This document shows, piece by piece, positions 43,755 through 53,714 of a DNA stretch of 64,000 nt. The DNA comes from Pseudomonas sp. S09G 359 (GTDB taxonomy: Bacteria > Pseudomonadota > Gammaproteobacteria > Pseudomonadales > Pseudomonadaceae), in assembly GCF_002843605.1 (NCBI RefSeq), contig NZ_CP025263.1, forward strand, positions 4,555,501 to 4,619,500, written 5' to 3'. Under the pieces are notes generated by a model, which was not told the origin of the DNA, did no database searches, and was given only the letters and a program-made list of their open reading frames with translations. Each line of letters begins with the position of its first letter. Position 1 is the first letter of the stretch. A program made the translations under genes and the position numbers.

Positions 43755-43777
43755 TCCCCCGCAAAAGTCCCTGCGCG

Positions 43778-43807
43778 TAAAAAAGCCGAACTTGCTAGAG
43801 TTCGGCT
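43778..43807 (-). terminator. Rho-independent terminator of tRNA-Pro
   Basis: On the minus strand AGCCGAAC, an 8-base loop, GTTCGGCT and a run of T form a classic terminator 17 bp beyond the tRNA-Pro 3' end. On the + strand the same hairpin can slow read-through from the integrase gene. Confidence 0.85.
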
Positions 43808-43823
43808 AAGTCACTGAAAAATA

Positions 43824-43900
43824 TGGTCGGGACGGAGTGATTCGAACACTCGACCCCTAGCACCCCATGCTAGTGCGCTACCGGACTGCGCTACGCCCCG
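43824..43900 (-). tRNA. tRNA-Pro(GGG)
   Basis: This 77-nt gene includes an encoded CCA. Acceptor CGGGGCG pairs with CGTCCCG, and the anticodon stem CTAGC/GCTAG holds loop ATGGGGT, giving anticodon GGG, which reads CCC. T-loop TTCGAAT is standard. It is the attachment target of the island on its 3' side. It lies downstream of the ihfA-merR genes on the same strand. Confidence 0.95.
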
Positions 43901-43990
43901 ACTAGGCGTGTTACTGGGTTTGCTTCGCAACGAAGCGATCAGGAATATACCGCAAGCTTTTGAAATGTGGAAGTATTTTAAAAGCCTGTA

Positions 43991-44347
43991 TCACTTCTTC
44001 AACACCACCAGCACATCTTCGAGTTCGGAGATCATCTGGCGGATCAGTTGCTTGTATTGGGTGGTGTCGTCTTTGGCTTCATCACCGGACATACGCTGGC
44101 GCGCGCCGCTGATGGTGAACCCCTGATCGTACAGCAACGCACGGATCTGTCGGATCATCAGCACATCCTGGCGCTGATAATACCGACGGTTCCCGGTGCG
44201 TTTGACGGGGTTGAGTTGAGGAAACTCCTGCTCCCAATAGCGCAGCACGTGTGGCTTTACTGCACACAGCTCGCTGACTTCACCAATGGTGAAGTAGCGT
44301 TTGCCTGGGATGACGGGTAGTTCGTCGTTATGACTTGGTTCCAGCAT
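43991..44347 (-). CDS. MerR-family regulator beside ihfA
   Basis: This is a 118-residue protein with an N-terminal MerR winged helix, [46 protein letters not shown], followed by a short helix. There is no obvious effector domain, so it resembles the small conserved MerR protein always found next to ihfA in Pseudomonas. The ATG at 44347 lies 20 bp inside the ihfA stop region, with GAGG just upstream. It ends the translation-gene cluster. Confidence 0.9.
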   Translation of the reverse strand: MLEPSHNDELPVIPGKRYFTIGEVSELCAVKPHVLRYWEQEFPQLNPVKRTGNRRYYQRQDVLMIRQIRALLYDQGFTISGARQRMSGDEAKDDTTQYKQLIRQMISELEDVLVVLKK

Positions 44348-44630
44348 AAGCCTCAACTCGGGCCTTCAACTTCTGCCCTGGACGAAAGGTGACCACACGG
44401 CGAGCCGTGATCGGGATTTCTTCTCCCGTTTTTGGATTGCGGCCAGGCCGCTGGCGTTTGTCCCGCAGGTCAAAATTGCCGAAACCGGACAATTTGACCT
44501 GTTCGTTGTCTTCCAGAGCGTGTCTGATTTCTTCAAAAAACAGCTCGACCAATTCCTTGGCCTCGCGCTTGTTCAGACCCAACTCTTCGTACAGACGTTC
44601 CGCCATCTCAGCTTTCGTCAAAGCCCCCAT
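44328..44630 (-). CDS. ihfA: Integration host factor alpha subunit
   Basis: This is a 100-residue DNA-bending protein, paired with IHF-beta. The family sequence is intact: [65 protein letters not shown] with the beta-arm proline, and the C-terminal helix. It lies 3 bp after pheT, so it is co-transcribed with it; the same coupling exists in enteric bacteria. IHF may assist integrase at the neighbouring island. Confidence 0.97.
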   Translation of the reverse strand: MGALTKAEMAERLYEELGLNKREAKELVELFFEEIRHALEDNEQVKLSGFGNFDLRDKRQRPGRNPKTGEEIPITARRVVTFRPGQKLKARVEAYAGTKS

Positions 44631-44633
44631 ACG

Positions 44634-47012
44634 TCACTTCCTTAACGTGGCGTTCAACCTTTGTTCGAGCGAGGTGAGGATATTTTGTGTCGTGGTATTC
44701 ACCTCATCGTCATTAAGAGTGCGCGATGGATGCTGCCAGGTCAAGCCAACTGCAAGGCTTTTTCTATGCGGATCAATGCCTTTACCCTGATAGACGTCAA
44801 ATAGCCTGAGGTCTGTCAGCCATTCCCCTGCATTTTCACGGATTACATCCAGAACGGCAGTGGCAGCGACTTCACGATCGGCGATCAGGGCCAAGTCACG
44901 ACGCACTTCAGGGAAGCGCGACAACTCGCTGAATTTAGGCATCTTGCCGGAAGCAACTTCCGCCAGGACCAGCTCAAAAACGAAGACCGGACGGTCGAGA
45001 CCGAGGGTTTTCGACAGCTCTGGGTGAATGGCGCCAACGAAACCCACCAGGCGGCCTTCACGTTCGATCCGTGCAGTCTGGCCCGGGTGCAACGCTGGGT
45101 GGCTGCCTGGCAAAAAGGTGAAGGCATCCAGTGCACCGGCAAAGCCCAATACCGCTTCCACGTCAGCTTTAACGTCGAAGAAGTCAACGCCGTCGCGACC
45201 CTGCGCCCAGCCTTCCGGCAGGCGGCTACCGCACACCACGCCAGCCAGCATCGGCTCTTGCTTCAGGCCGTCCAATTGACCGACAAAACGCAGGCCGCTT
45301 TCGAACATGCGCACGCGGTCTTGCTGACGGTTCAGGTTGTGGGAAAGGGCTTTCACCAAACCTGGCCACAGCGACGAACGCATGGCCGCCATGTCGTTGG
45401 AAATCGGGTTGGCCAGCAACAGCGGCTCGACGCCCGGGTTGAACAGTTCGAACTGCTTGGGATCGATGAAGCTGTAGGTCACCGCTTCCTGGTAACCCCG
45501 CGCAACCAGCAGGCGACGCAGCTCAGGCAGATGCGCACGCGCCTCAGCCTTGGGTTGCGGTGCCAGGCGCGCTTGCGGGTAACGAACCGGCAGGCGGTTG
45601 TAGCCGTACAAGCGAGCCAGTTCTTCGATCAGGTCGACTTCCAGGCTGATATCGAAGCGATGGCTTGGCACTTCAACCTGCCACTGCCCTTCCCCACCCG
45701 CAGAAATACCCAGGCCCAGGGCCGACAACAGTTGCTCGATTTCAGCCGGCGCGATCACCAGGCCGAGCATTTGCTCGACGCTCTTGGCACGCAGGGTGAT
45801 CGGTGCAACGGACGGCAGGTACTGTTGGCTGACAACTTCGGTGATCGGGCCGGCATCGCCACCGGTGATTTCCAGCAGCAGGCCAGTGGCACGCTCCATG
45901 GCTTCACGGGCGAGCTGCCAGTCCACGCCGCGCTCGTAGCGGTGCGAAGCATCGGTGTGCAGGCCGTAGGAACGGGCCTTGCCAGCAATGGCGATCTGGT
46001 CAAAGAACGCACTTTCAAGGAATACATCACGCGTGGTCGCGGACACGCCGCTGTGCTCGCCACCCATCACACCGGCAATCGCCAGGGCGCGGGAATGGTC
46101 GGCGATCACCAGGGTGTCGGCGCGCAGGCTGACTTCCTGGCCATCGAGCAGCACCAGCTTCTCGCCTTCTTCGGCCATTCGCACGCGGATGCCACCGTTG
46201 ATTTCGGCGAGATCGAACGCGTGCAGCGGTTGGCCCAGCTCCAGCATCACGTAGTTGGTGATGTCGACGGCAGCGTCGATGCTGCGCACGTCGGCGCGAC
46301 GCAGGCGCTCAACCATCCACAGCGGGGTTGGCTTGGACAGGTCTACGTTACGGATCACACGACCCAGGTAACGTGGGCAGGCATTGGGTGCCAGCACTTC
46401 GATCGAGCGCACTTCATCGTGCACCGCCGCCACGGCGGCAACCACTGGGCGGGTGACAGGGGCGTTGTACAACGCGCCCACTTCACGGGCCAGGCCAGCC
46501 AGGGACAGGCAGTCGCCGCGGTTAGGCGTCAGGTCGACTTCGATGCTGGCGTCTTCGAGTTCCAGGTAGACACGGATGTCCTGGCCCACGGGCGCGTCGG
46601 CCGGCAGTTCCATCAGGCCATCGTTGCCTTCGCCGACTTGCAGCTCAGCCTGGGAGCACAGCATGCCGTTGGACTCAACGCCACGCAGCTTGGCCTTCTT
46701 GATCTTGAAGTCGCCCGGCAGTTCGGCACCGATCATGGCGAACGGGATCTTCAGGCCCGGGCGCACGTTGGGCGCTCCGCACACGACCTGGAAGGTTTCC
46801 GCGCCGTTGCTGACCTGGCATACGCGCAACTTGTCGGCATCCGGGTGCTGCTCGGTGCTCAGCACCTCGCCCACCACCACGCCACTGAAAACACCGGCGG
46901 CCGGCGTAACGCTATCGACCTCAAGACCGGCCATCGACAGACGAGCAACCAGCTCGTCGCGACCTACCTGCGGGCTTACCCAGCCACGCAGCCATTGTTC
47001 ACTGAATTTCAT
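44634..47012 (-). CDS. pheT: Phenylalanyl-tRNA synthetase beta subunit
   Basis: This is a 792-residue subunit of normal length. It has an N-terminal EMAP/OB domain (GVVVGEVLSTEQHPDADKLRVCQVS), a B3/B4 editing domain, B5 domain, a synthetase-like core and a C-terminal anticodon-binding domain (FSELSRFPEVRRDLALIAD near 700). It joins PheS to charge tRNA-Phe and edits Tyr. It starts 26 bp after the pheS stop and is followed at once by ihfA. Confidence 0.97.
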   Translation of the reverse strand: MKFSEQWLRGWVSPQVGRDELVARLSMAGLEVDSVTPAAGVFSGVVVGEVLSTEQHPDADKLRVCQVSNGAETFQVVCGAPNVRPGLKIPFAMIGAELPGDFKIKKAKLRGVESNGMLCSQAELQVGEGNDGLMELPADAPVGQDIRVYLELEDASIEVDLTPNRGDCLSLAGLAREVGALYNAPVTRPVVAAVAAVHDEVRSIEVLAPNACPRYLGRVIRNVDLSKPTPLWMVERLRRADVRSIDAAVDITNYVMLELGQPLHAFDLAEINGGIRVRMAEEGEKLVLLDGQEVSLRADTLVIADHSRALAIAGVMGGEHSGVSATTRDVFLESAFFDQIAIAGKARSYGLHTDASHRYERGVDWQLAREAMERATGLLLEITGGDAGPITEVVSQQYLPSVAPITLRAKSVEQMLGLVIAPAEIEQLLSALGLGISAGGEGQWQVEVPSHRFDISLEVDLIEELARLYGYNRLPVRYPQARLAPQPKAEARAHLPELRRLLVARGYQEAVTYSFIDPKQFELFNPGVEPLLLANPISNDMAAMRSSLWPGLVKALSHNLNRQQDRVRMFESGLRFVGQLDGLKQEPMLAGVVCGSRLPEGWAQGRDGVDFFDVKADVEAVLGFAGALDAFTFLPGSHPALHPGQTARIEREGRLVGFVGAIHPELSKTLGLDRPVFVFELVLAEVASGKMPKFSELSRFPEVRRDLALIADREVAATAVLDVIRENAGEWLTDLRLFDVYQGKGIDPHRKSLAVGLTWQHPSRTLNDDEVNTTTQNILTSLEQRLNATLRK

Positions 47013-47038
47013 CCTGCTCTCCTAAAGATTCGTTACGA

Positions 47039-48109
<1,071 letters not shown>

Positions 48110-48164
48110 ATGACGTTTACCACTCTGGGCTACAGGAGTAACCCAAGGTGACTGTCGGGGGTAC

Positions 48165-48521
48165 TTAAGCCAAGGTGGCTTTAGCTTTCTCGACAATCGC
48201 GGCAAACACCGCTTTTTCGTTCACTGCCAGATCAGCCAGAACCTTACGGTCGATCTCGATGGACGCTTTTTTCAGGCCAGCGATGAAACGGCTGTAGGAC
48301 AGACCGTTAACACGTGCACCAGCGTTGATACGAGCGATCCACAGAGCGCGGAACTGACGTTTTTTCTGACGACGGTCACGGTAGGCGTATTGGCCTGCCT
48401 TGATTACCGCTTGCTTGGCAACACGGAATACGCGTGAGCGAGCGCCGTAGTAGCCTTTAGCAAGTTTCAGAATTTTTTTGTGACGTTTACGGGCAATGAC
48501 GCCACGCTTTACACGAGCCAT
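48165..48521 (-). CDS. rplT: 50S ribosomal protein L20
   Basis: This is a 118-residue basic protein with the full L20 sequence pattern: [39 protein letters not shown] and the C-terminal helix bundle from 65 ([26 protein letters not shown]). It binds 23S rRNA early in assembly of the large subunit. The L20-L35-IF3 operon order is conserved here. Confidence 0.98.
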   Translation of the reverse strand: MARVKRGVIARKRHKKILKLAKGYYGARSRVFRVAKQAVIKAGQYAYRDRRQKKRQFRALWIARINAGARVNGLSYSRFIAGLKKASIEIDRKVLADLAVNEKAVFAAIVEKAKATLA

Positions 48522-48551
48522 GAGTTACTTCCTCTATTCTTGATCCAAAAA

Positions 48552-48746
48552 TTAACGAAGGCGCAGCATGCGCTCGACTTTTGCCACGTCAGACGGATGC
48601 AGCAAGCTGCTACCGCGCAGTTGACGCTTACGCTTGGTCGACATTTTGGTCAGGATGTGGCTCTTGAAAGCGTGCTTGTGCTTGATACCGTTAGCAGTTT
48701 TCAGAAACCGCTTAGCAGCACCACTTTTAGTCTTCATCTTTGGCAT
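48552..48746 (-). CDS. rpmI: 50S ribosomal protein L35
   Basis: This is a 64-residue basic protein beginning [20 protein letters not shown] and ending [15 protein letters not shown], which is the complete L35. It lies 30 bp before rplT and 60 bp after infC. Confidence 0.98.
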   Translation of the reverse strand: MPKMKTKSGAAKRFLKTANGIKHKHAFKSHILTKMSTKRKRQLRGSSLLHPSDVAKVERMLRLR

Positions 48747-48806
48747 GTTCGGATACTCCGCATTCAGTTGATAAACATAATCAGAAGGCCTGCCGTGCCC
48801 TGTTGA

Positions 48807-49355
48807 TTACTTCTTCTTTTTCGGGGCGATGACCATGATCAGCTGGCGTCCTTCCATCTTAGGATGCTGTTCGACGGAACCGTACTCGAGCAGGTCAGCT
48901 TCAACCCGCTTGAGGAGTTCCATACCCAGCTCCTGGTGGGCCATCTCACGGCCGCGGAATCGCAAGGATACCTTGGCCCTGTCCCCATCACTCAGGAAAC
49001 GTACCAGGTTGCGCAGTTTTACCTGGTAATCCCCTTCCTCCGTCCCTGGACGAAACTTGATTTCTTTTACTTGAATCTGCTTCTGGTTCTTCTTCGCTGC
49101 AGCAACCTGCTTCTTCTTTTCGAAGATCGATTTGCCGTAGTCCATCACCCGGCAAACAGGCGGGATTGCGTCGGCGGAAATTTCCACCAGGTCCAATTTG
49201 GACTCTTCAGCGATACGAAGCGCTTCATCAATCGAGACGATGCCAATCTGCTCGCCGTCAGCGCCAATTAACCGAACCTCGCGTGCCGAGATATTCTCGT
49301 TGATCGGGGCTTTCGGTGCAGCTCGTTTATCTTGTCTCATTTCACGCTTAATAAT
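48807..49355 (-). CDS. infC: Translation initiation factor IF-3, rare ATT start
   Basis: IF-3 sequence is clear from [34 protein letters not shown] to the C-terminal [22 protein letters not shown]. An ATG at 49340 would cut the known N-terminus (KRE before [12 protein letters not shown]). Upstream in frame are three ATT codons (49358, 49355 and 49352), preceded by GGAG at 49361-49364. The middle or last ATT has proper spacing (5 or 8 bp); 49355 is given here. An ATT start lets IF-3 level control its own translation. The GGAG lies within the last codons of thrS. Confidence 0.9.
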   Translation of the reverse strand: MIKREMRQDKRAAPKAPINENISAREVRLIGADGEQIGIVSIDEALRIAEESKLDLVEISADAIPPVCRVMDYGKSIFEKKKQVAAAKKNQKQIQVKEIKFRPGTEEGDYQVKLRNLVRFLSDGDRAKVSLRFRGREMAHQELGMELLKRVEADLLEYGSVEQHPKMEGRQLIMVIAPKKKK

Positions 49356-49357
49356 AA

Positions 49358-51280
49358 TTACTCCGAATCTGGGCGACCACGCCGGGAAACCGCTTGCGCG
49401 AGGAACTCAGCGAACTGGGCGACGGGCATCGAGCCCAGGTCAGCACCTTCACGAGTACGCACAGCGACAGTCTGCATCTCGACTTCCCGATCTCCGATAA
49501 CCAAAAGATAGGGAACCTTGAGCAAAGTATGCTCGCGGATTTTAAAGCCGATCTTTTCATTTCTCAAGTCGGACTTGGCACGAAATCCGCTTTCGTTGAG
49601 TGTTTTTTCAACTTCAGCAGCAAAATCGGCCTGTTTATCAGTGATATTCATGATCACTGCCTGAGTCGGCGCCAGCCACGCGGGGAATGCACCCTCGTAG
49701 TGCTCGATCAGGATACCGACGAACCGTTCGAACGAGCCGAGGATCGCCCGGTGCAGCATAACCGGGTGCTTACGGCTGTTGTCTTCGGAGACGTATTCGG
49801 CTCCCAAACGGATCGGCAGGTTAAAATCGAGCTGCAGGGTACCACACTGCCAGACGCGGCCAAGGCAATCTTTCAGCGAGAACTCGATCTTCGGCCCGTA
49901 GAAGGCGCCCTCACCCGGTTGCAGGTCGTACGCAAGGCCCGCACTGTCCAGCGCTGCGGCCAACGCGGCTTCGGCGCGATCCCACAGCTCGTCGGAACCG
50001 ACGCGTTTTTCCGGACGAGTGGACAGCTTCATCTCGACTTCGGTAAAGCCGAAATCACGGTAAACGTCCATGGTCAGCTTGATAAACGCGGCGGATTCGG
50101 CCTGCATCTGCTCTTCGGTGCAGAAGATGTGGGCATCGTCCTGGGTAAAGCCACGCACACGCATGATGCCGTGCAACGCACCCGATGGCTCGTTACGGTG
50201 GCAGGCACCGAATTCGGCCAGGCGCAGCGGCAACTCGCGGTAGCTCTTCAGGCCCTGGTTGAACACCTGCACGTGGCAAGGGCAGTTCATGGGCTTGATG
50301 GCGTAGTCGCGGTTTTCCGACTGGGTGGTGAACATGTTGTCGGCGTAGTTGGCCCAGTGCCCGGATTTCTCCCACAGGCTGCGGTCAACGACCTGCGGAG
50401 TCTTGATCTCCAGGTAGCCGTTGTCACGCTGAACCTTGCGCATGTACTGCTCGAGCACCTGGTACAGGGTCCAGCCGTTCGGGTGCCAGAACACCATGCC
50501 CGGCGCTTCTTCCTGGAGGTGGAACAGGTTCAGGCGCTTGCCGATCTTGCGGTGGTCGCGTTTTTCGGCTTCTTCGATGCGCTGGATGTAGGCGGCCAGC
50601 TGCTTCTTGTCAGCCCAGGCGGTGCCGTAGATCCGTTGCAGTTGCTCGTTCTTCGCGTCACCGCGCCAGTAGGCACCGGACAGCTTGGTCAGCTTGAACG
50701 ACTTGAGGAAACGCGTGTTCGGCACGTGCGGGCCACGGCACATGTCGACGTATTCTTCGTGGTAGTACAGGCCCATGGCCTGCTCGTCCGGCATGTCTTC
50801 CACCAGACGCAGCTTGTAGTCTTCGCCACGGGCGGTGAACACGTCGATGACTTCGGCGCGCGGCGTGACTTTCTTGATCACGTCGTAATCTTTCTCGATC
50901 AGCGCGTGCATGCGCTGTTCGATCGCGGCCAGGTCGTCCGGGGTAAAAGGACGCTCGTAGGCGATGTCGTAATAGAAGCCTTCGTCGATGACCGGGCCGA
51001 TCACCATTTTCGCGGTTGGGTACAGCTGCTTGACCGCATGGCCAATCAGGTGCGCACAAGAGTGGCGAATGATCTCCAGCCCCTCTTGATCCTTGGGCGT
51101 GATGATTTGCAGGCTGGCATCGGCGGTGATCAGGTCGCTGGCGTCGACCAGCTTGCCGTCGACCTTACCGGCCACGGTGGCCTTGGCCAAGCCGGCACCA
51201 ATGGATGCGGCGACCTCGGCTACGGAAACCGAATGATCGAATGAACGTTGACTGCCGTCGGGAAGAGTAATAGTTGGCAT
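49358..51280 (-). CDS. thrS: Threonyl-tRNA synthetase
   Basis: This is a 640-residue enzyme of full length. It has an N-terminal TGS domain ([13 protein letters not shown]), an editing domain with the HxxxH pattern in [18 protein letters not shown], and a class II core. Zn-binding Cys is in [17 protein letters not shown], motif 2 in [27 protein letters not shown] and motif 3 in [23 protein letters not shown]. An anticodon-binding domain from 540 follows. AGGAGG is 6 bp before the ATG at 51280. It is the first gene of the translation operon. Confidence 0.98.
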   Translation of the reverse strand: MPTITLPDGSQRSFDHSVSVAEVAASIGAGLAKATVAGKVDGKLVDASDLITADASLQIITPKDQEGLEIIRHSCAHLIGHAVKQLYPTAKMVIGPVIDEGFYYDIAYERPFTPDDLAAIEQRMHALIEKDYDVIKKVTPRAEVIDVFTARGEDYKLRLVEDMPDEQAMGLYYHEEYVDMCRGPHVPNTRFLKSFKLTKLSGAYWRGDAKNEQLQRIYGTAWADKKQLAAYIQRIEEAEKRDHRKIGKRLNLFHLQEEAPGMVFWHPNGWTLYQVLEQYMRKVQRDNGYLEIKTPQVVDRSLWEKSGHWANYADNMFTTQSENRDYAIKPMNCPCHVQVFNQGLKSYRELPLRLAEFGACHRNEPSGALHGIMRVRGFTQDDAHIFCTEEQMQAESAAFIKLTMDVYRDFGFTEVEMKLSTRPEKRVGSDELWDRAEAALAAALDSAGLAYDLQPGEGAFYGPKIEFSLKDCLGRVWQCGTLQLDFNLPIRLGAEYVSEDNSRKHPVMLHRAILGSFERFVGILIEHYEGAFPAWLAPTQAVIMNITDKQADFAAEVEKTLNESGFRAKSDLRNEKIGFKIREHTLLKVPYLLVIGDREVEMQTVAVRTREGADLGSMPVAQFAEFLAQAVSRRGRPDSE

Positions 51281-51648
51281 GGCGCCTCCTCTCCTAGTGG
51301 TGACCCCTACCAAAGGTCACGTGGGTTGGGATGAGCCAGTACAAGATCCAACACCAGGCCGTTCAGTGATGAACGCCTGCCTTACAGCGGCAGGAGCCTT
51401 TCGGCCAACCGATAATCGAACCAGAGTGACTGGAGTGAGCTAAAAAGAAACATGGCAAGGCGGCAATTGGCGCGCCCGAAATTAGCCAAGCGCAAGATGC
51501 TAGCACAGATGAACGGTCATCGCGCCGCTGCCGCCGTGCGTAAAGACAAATTCCGGCCTTTAATAGCTGCAAAAGTGAACTTGAGCTGTACGCAATGCCT
51601 CAAACCCACTGAGAATCGCCGTTCGTCCTCGACCCAAAGGAGCATCCC
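51281..51648. other. Upstream region of thrS and of a small exported protein
   Basis: This 368-base gap between divergent genes shows no convincing gene. The thrS leader side contains a small hairpin GTGACC/GGTCAC (51300-51320) and another CCTGCC/GGCAGG near 51373. These might be part of leader control, but no tRNA-like operator could be drawn. Promoters were not identifiable with confidence. Confidence 0.5.
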
Positions 51649-51963
51649 ATGATGCGTTTCACCTCTACCCTCGCTCTCGCCGCTACCCTGAGCCTCCTTT
51701 CCCTCGGCGCGCAGGCTGCAGCCCCTTCCAACTGGCCAGCCGGTGCCCGTGACAGCTTCGTCAAAGATTGCACGTCTGCTGCCAGCCAGAACGTGGACGT
51801 CAAAACTGCCAAAGACCATTGCGAATGTGGCGCCGACAAAATCAACGCCGAATTGAGCACTGCAGAAATCAAGGAGCTGATGACTAACCAGAACGCCAGC
51901 CCCGAGCTTAAAAACAAAGCGGTGGCGGCTATTTCGTCCTGCAAAGTCGTGAAGAAAAAGTAA
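51649..51963 (+). CDS. Small secreted Cys-containing protein, unknown
   Basis: This 104-residue protein has a signal peptide (LSLLSLGAQAAAP). The mature part of about 80 residues has four cysteines (KDCTSAA, HCECGAD, SSCK) and is largely helical, ending in KKK. A GGAG box is 6 bp before the first of two adjacent ATGs. It is probably periplasmic; no family was recognised. Confidence 0.75.
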   Translation: MMRFTSTLALAATLSLLSLGAQAAAPSNWPAGARDSFVKDCTSAASQNVDVKTAKDHCECGADKINAELSTAEIKELMTNQNASPELKNKAVAAISSCKVVKKK

Positions 51964-52074
51964 GATCGCGCGCTGATCAGACGGCCGTTTTGCTGGAAAA
52001 ACAGCCTGAAAACTGCCATTTCTCACAAATTACGCAGCTTTTACGGCTTTTTTTACCAGCGAATATTTCACGCG

Positions 52075-52097
52075 AAAGCCCCGTAGATCGGGGCTTT
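52075..52097. terminator. Hairpin between the exported protein gene and the cold-shock gene
   Basis: AAAGCCCCG, loop TAGAT, CGGGGCTTT is a perfect 9-bp stem. It is 112 bp beyond the small gene and about 155 bp before the cold-shock start. It could end the first transcript or be a structured part of the cold-shock leader. Confidence 0.5.
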
Positions 52098-52252
52098 CAG
52101 CTGAATCAGGGGCTAAACGCAACGCTATTGATTAGCAAACAATGCCTTGGGGGGGCTCCCAAGCCGAACATTTCGACTATGATAGCCCGGTGTGCCCAGT
52201 TGGCCTGAGCAGCACAGCACTACTGAAAATATATGTTTCTTGGAGATACACC

Positions 52253-52465
52253 ATGTCTAATCGCCAAACCGGCACCGTTAAATGGTTCAACGATGAAAAA
52301 GGCTTCGGCTTCATCACTCCTCAAGGTGGCGGTGACGACCTGTTCGTACACTTCAAAGCTATCGAAAGCGACGGTTTCAAAAGCCTGAAAGAAGGCCAAA
52401 CCGTTTCCTTCGTGGCTGAGAAAGGCCAAAAGGGTATGCAAGCTGCACAGGTTCGCGGCGAGTAA
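52253..52465 (+). CDS. Cold-shock protein, CspA family
   Basis: This 70-residue nucleic-acid chaperone of the CspA/CapB group has both RNA-binding motifs: KGFGFI (RNP1) and LFVHF (RNP2). [27 protein letters not shown] is the family core. GGAG lies 7 bp before the ATG. It binds single-stranded RNA and melts structure. A long 5' region without a gene (over 280 bp) fits the extended leader of cold-shock genes. A good terminator follows. Confidence 0.95.
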   Translation: MSNRQTGTVKWFNDEKGFGFITPQGGGDDLFVHFKAIESDGFKSLKEGQTVSFVAEKGQKGMQAAQVRGE

Positions 52466-52485
52466 TTCTCCGCTGAGCTAAAAAA

Positions 52486-52512
52486 AACCCCGTCCATGTG
52501 ACGGGGTTTTTT
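52486..52512 (+). terminator. Rho-independent terminator after the cold-shock gene
   Basis: CCCCGTC, loop CATGT, GACGGGG, then six T form a standard terminator. The A-run on the left makes it usable for the convergent lipoprotein gene as well. Confidence 0.92.
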
Positions 52513-52535
52513 ATGGGCGCTGCAAAAGCCTGCTA

Positions 52536-52856
52536 TCAGCCGCAGTTGACCCGCGTGATCACCAGGTTGTCATCAGTGTTCAGGTTCAGGCGGTCAGAAC
52601 GGTATTCCAGGGTGATCATGTCGTTGGGCTTGAGAATACGCGCGTTCTGCGCACCTGCCCGGGTACGCGCCTGTTCCAGCAACTGGGGCGAGGCTTTCTG
52701 GCCGATGGTGAATTCGGCGGCCTGCGACTCACAGCGGCTATGACCAGCATCGGCCGCGGCGGCGTCTTTGGCTGGCTCAGAGGCACCCGGGGTGCTGCAA
52801 CCCGCCAATGCGAGTGCTGCCAACAAAGTACCGAATGATGCGAGCTTCCAAGGCAT
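52536..52856 (-). CDS. I78-family peptidase-inhibitor lipoprotein
   Basis: This is a 106-residue lipoprotein with lipobox ALAGC (Cys at 20). The mature part has the I78 inhibitor pattern: CESQAAEFTIGQKASPQLLEQARTRAGAQNARILKPNDMITLEYRSDRLNL, ending in VNCG. Members bind serine proteases. AGGAGG precedes the ATG at 52856. Anchoring in the membrane would protect the envelope from secreted proteases. Confidence 0.85.
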   Translation of the reverse strand: MPWKLASFGTLLAALALAGCSTPGASEPAKDAAAADAGHSRCESQAAEFTIGQKASPQLLEQARTRAGAQNARILKPNDMITLEYRSDRLNLNTDDNLVITRVNCG

Positions 52857-53000
52857 GAAGCCTCCTATGATTAAAAATGGACAGAGATCGTGCGACAGCC
52901 AGCAAACGGATTGGTTTCAAGACGTAAACTGCCGCGGGGCAAGTCTGCCTGACTCTGGGCAGGCAATCGTCAGGTCAATCGTGACCAGATATGAACGCAA

Positions 53001-53309
53001 TCAGTAGACGTCGATGTAATCAAACGGTGGCTTCGGCCAGTTCTGCTTCAACGCATTGAAAATCTGCATGACCCAGACTTCATCGCTGGCCGCTACGTTA
53101 CCTACATAACCAGAGCCCTTGGCCCACGTCTCCAGGCGAAACAGCAACCCATCGATATCCACGCCGCCCACTGCAGCCCCTGAAGAGATGTAGGCGATGC
53201 CGCTCTTGGTCACGCGCAATTGCGTATGTTCATCATCACTGGCACTGGCAATCAGCTGGCGCACCGCCGCCAGGGTCAGGTTCTCGGGGTTGTTCAAGTC
53301 GATCTGCAC
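53001..53309 (-). CDS. Conserved hypothetical protein
   Basis: This is a 102-residue soluble protein from a GTG at 53309, preceded by GGGGAG at 6 bp. It begins VQIDLNNPENLTLAAVRQLIASASD and ends NALKQNWPKPPFDYIDVY. The frame extends further up without a ribosome site and with less natural sequence. It is divergent from the small + strand gene at 53467. No family was recognised. Confidence 0.65.
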   Translation of the reverse strand: MQIDLNNPENLTLAAVRQLIASASDDEHTQLRVTKSGIAYISSGAAVGGVDIDGLLFRLETWAKGSGYVGNVAASDEVWVMQIFNALKQNWPKPPFDYIDVY

Positions 53310-53466
53310 GCGGTACTCCCCGGCAATTAAAACAGGCGCACAGTGTCGCACAGCGCCTTCTTCATGCCTAAGTAGCAGTGCCAAAAGCCGCGCAAAATGC
53401 TTAACTGCGCCCGTTAGAACCGCATTCCAGCGCACTGCCCAGCACTTTCAGCCCCGTGAGACATCC

Positions 53467-53679
53467 ATGACCACCGTAACGCTCCAAGCCGATATCAAAG
53501 CCAAATGGCCCCAAGGGCAAAGCTCCTACAGCCCCGGAAGCCCTGAAGAGTTGGCGATCATCGGTATCGACCTGCTAGTGAAGGAACTGGGCACCCAAGC
53601 GGCACAAGCGTTCATCGGGCAGGTATTCGAAAAATACCCGGCCGATCATCCGGGGGCACAAGACCCCGGCCGCGAATAA
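53467..53679 (+). CDS. Conserved hypothetical protein, 70 residues
   Basis: This small soluble protein begins MTTVTLQADIKAKWPQGQSS and contains IGIDLLVKELGTQAAQAFIGQVFEKYP, a helical core. The start follows a clean gap, and a GC-rich hairpin comes just after the stop (53683-53704). No function is known to me. Confidence 0.65.
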   Translation: MTTVTLQADIKAKWPQGQSSYSPGSPEELAIIGIDLLVKELGTQAAQAFIGQVFEKYPADHPGAQDPGRE

Positions 53680-53682
53680 GAA

Positions 53683-53714
53683 CCGGCCGGCGAACGCCGA
53701 CCGGCAAGCGTTTT
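53683..53714 (+). terminator. Hairpin with T-run after the 70-residue gene
   Basis: CCGGCCGGC (53683-53691) pairs with GCCGACCGG (53696-53704) with one mismatch, followed by AAGCGTTTT. It lies between convergent genes and could serve the + strand; the T-run is short. Confidence 0.5.

Larger units (their letters stand above)
35241..43823. mobile_element. Genomic island integrated next to tRNA-Pro
   Basis: The right end is set by a tyrosine integrase gene pointing at the 3' end of tRNA-Pro (43824-43900), a classic arrangement. The left end is uncertain; no copy of the tRNA-Pro 3' end was found on the left, and the tRNA-like gene at 35154-35240 is only a guess at a boundary. The backbone genes are GC-rich and on the + strand. 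Three minus-strand blocks (35985-37358, 39151-40416, 41390-42199) interrupt it and are largely AT-rich, which points to separately acquired cargo. Confidence 0.7.

Noticed and set aside
49394..51244. 616-residue + strand open frame across thrS
   Set aside because: Antisense shadow of thrS caused by high-GC codon use.
52142..52252. N-terminal extension of the cold-shock protein
   Set aside because: The 37 extra residues have no family match, and the ATG at 52253 has the proper GGAG box and family N-terminus.
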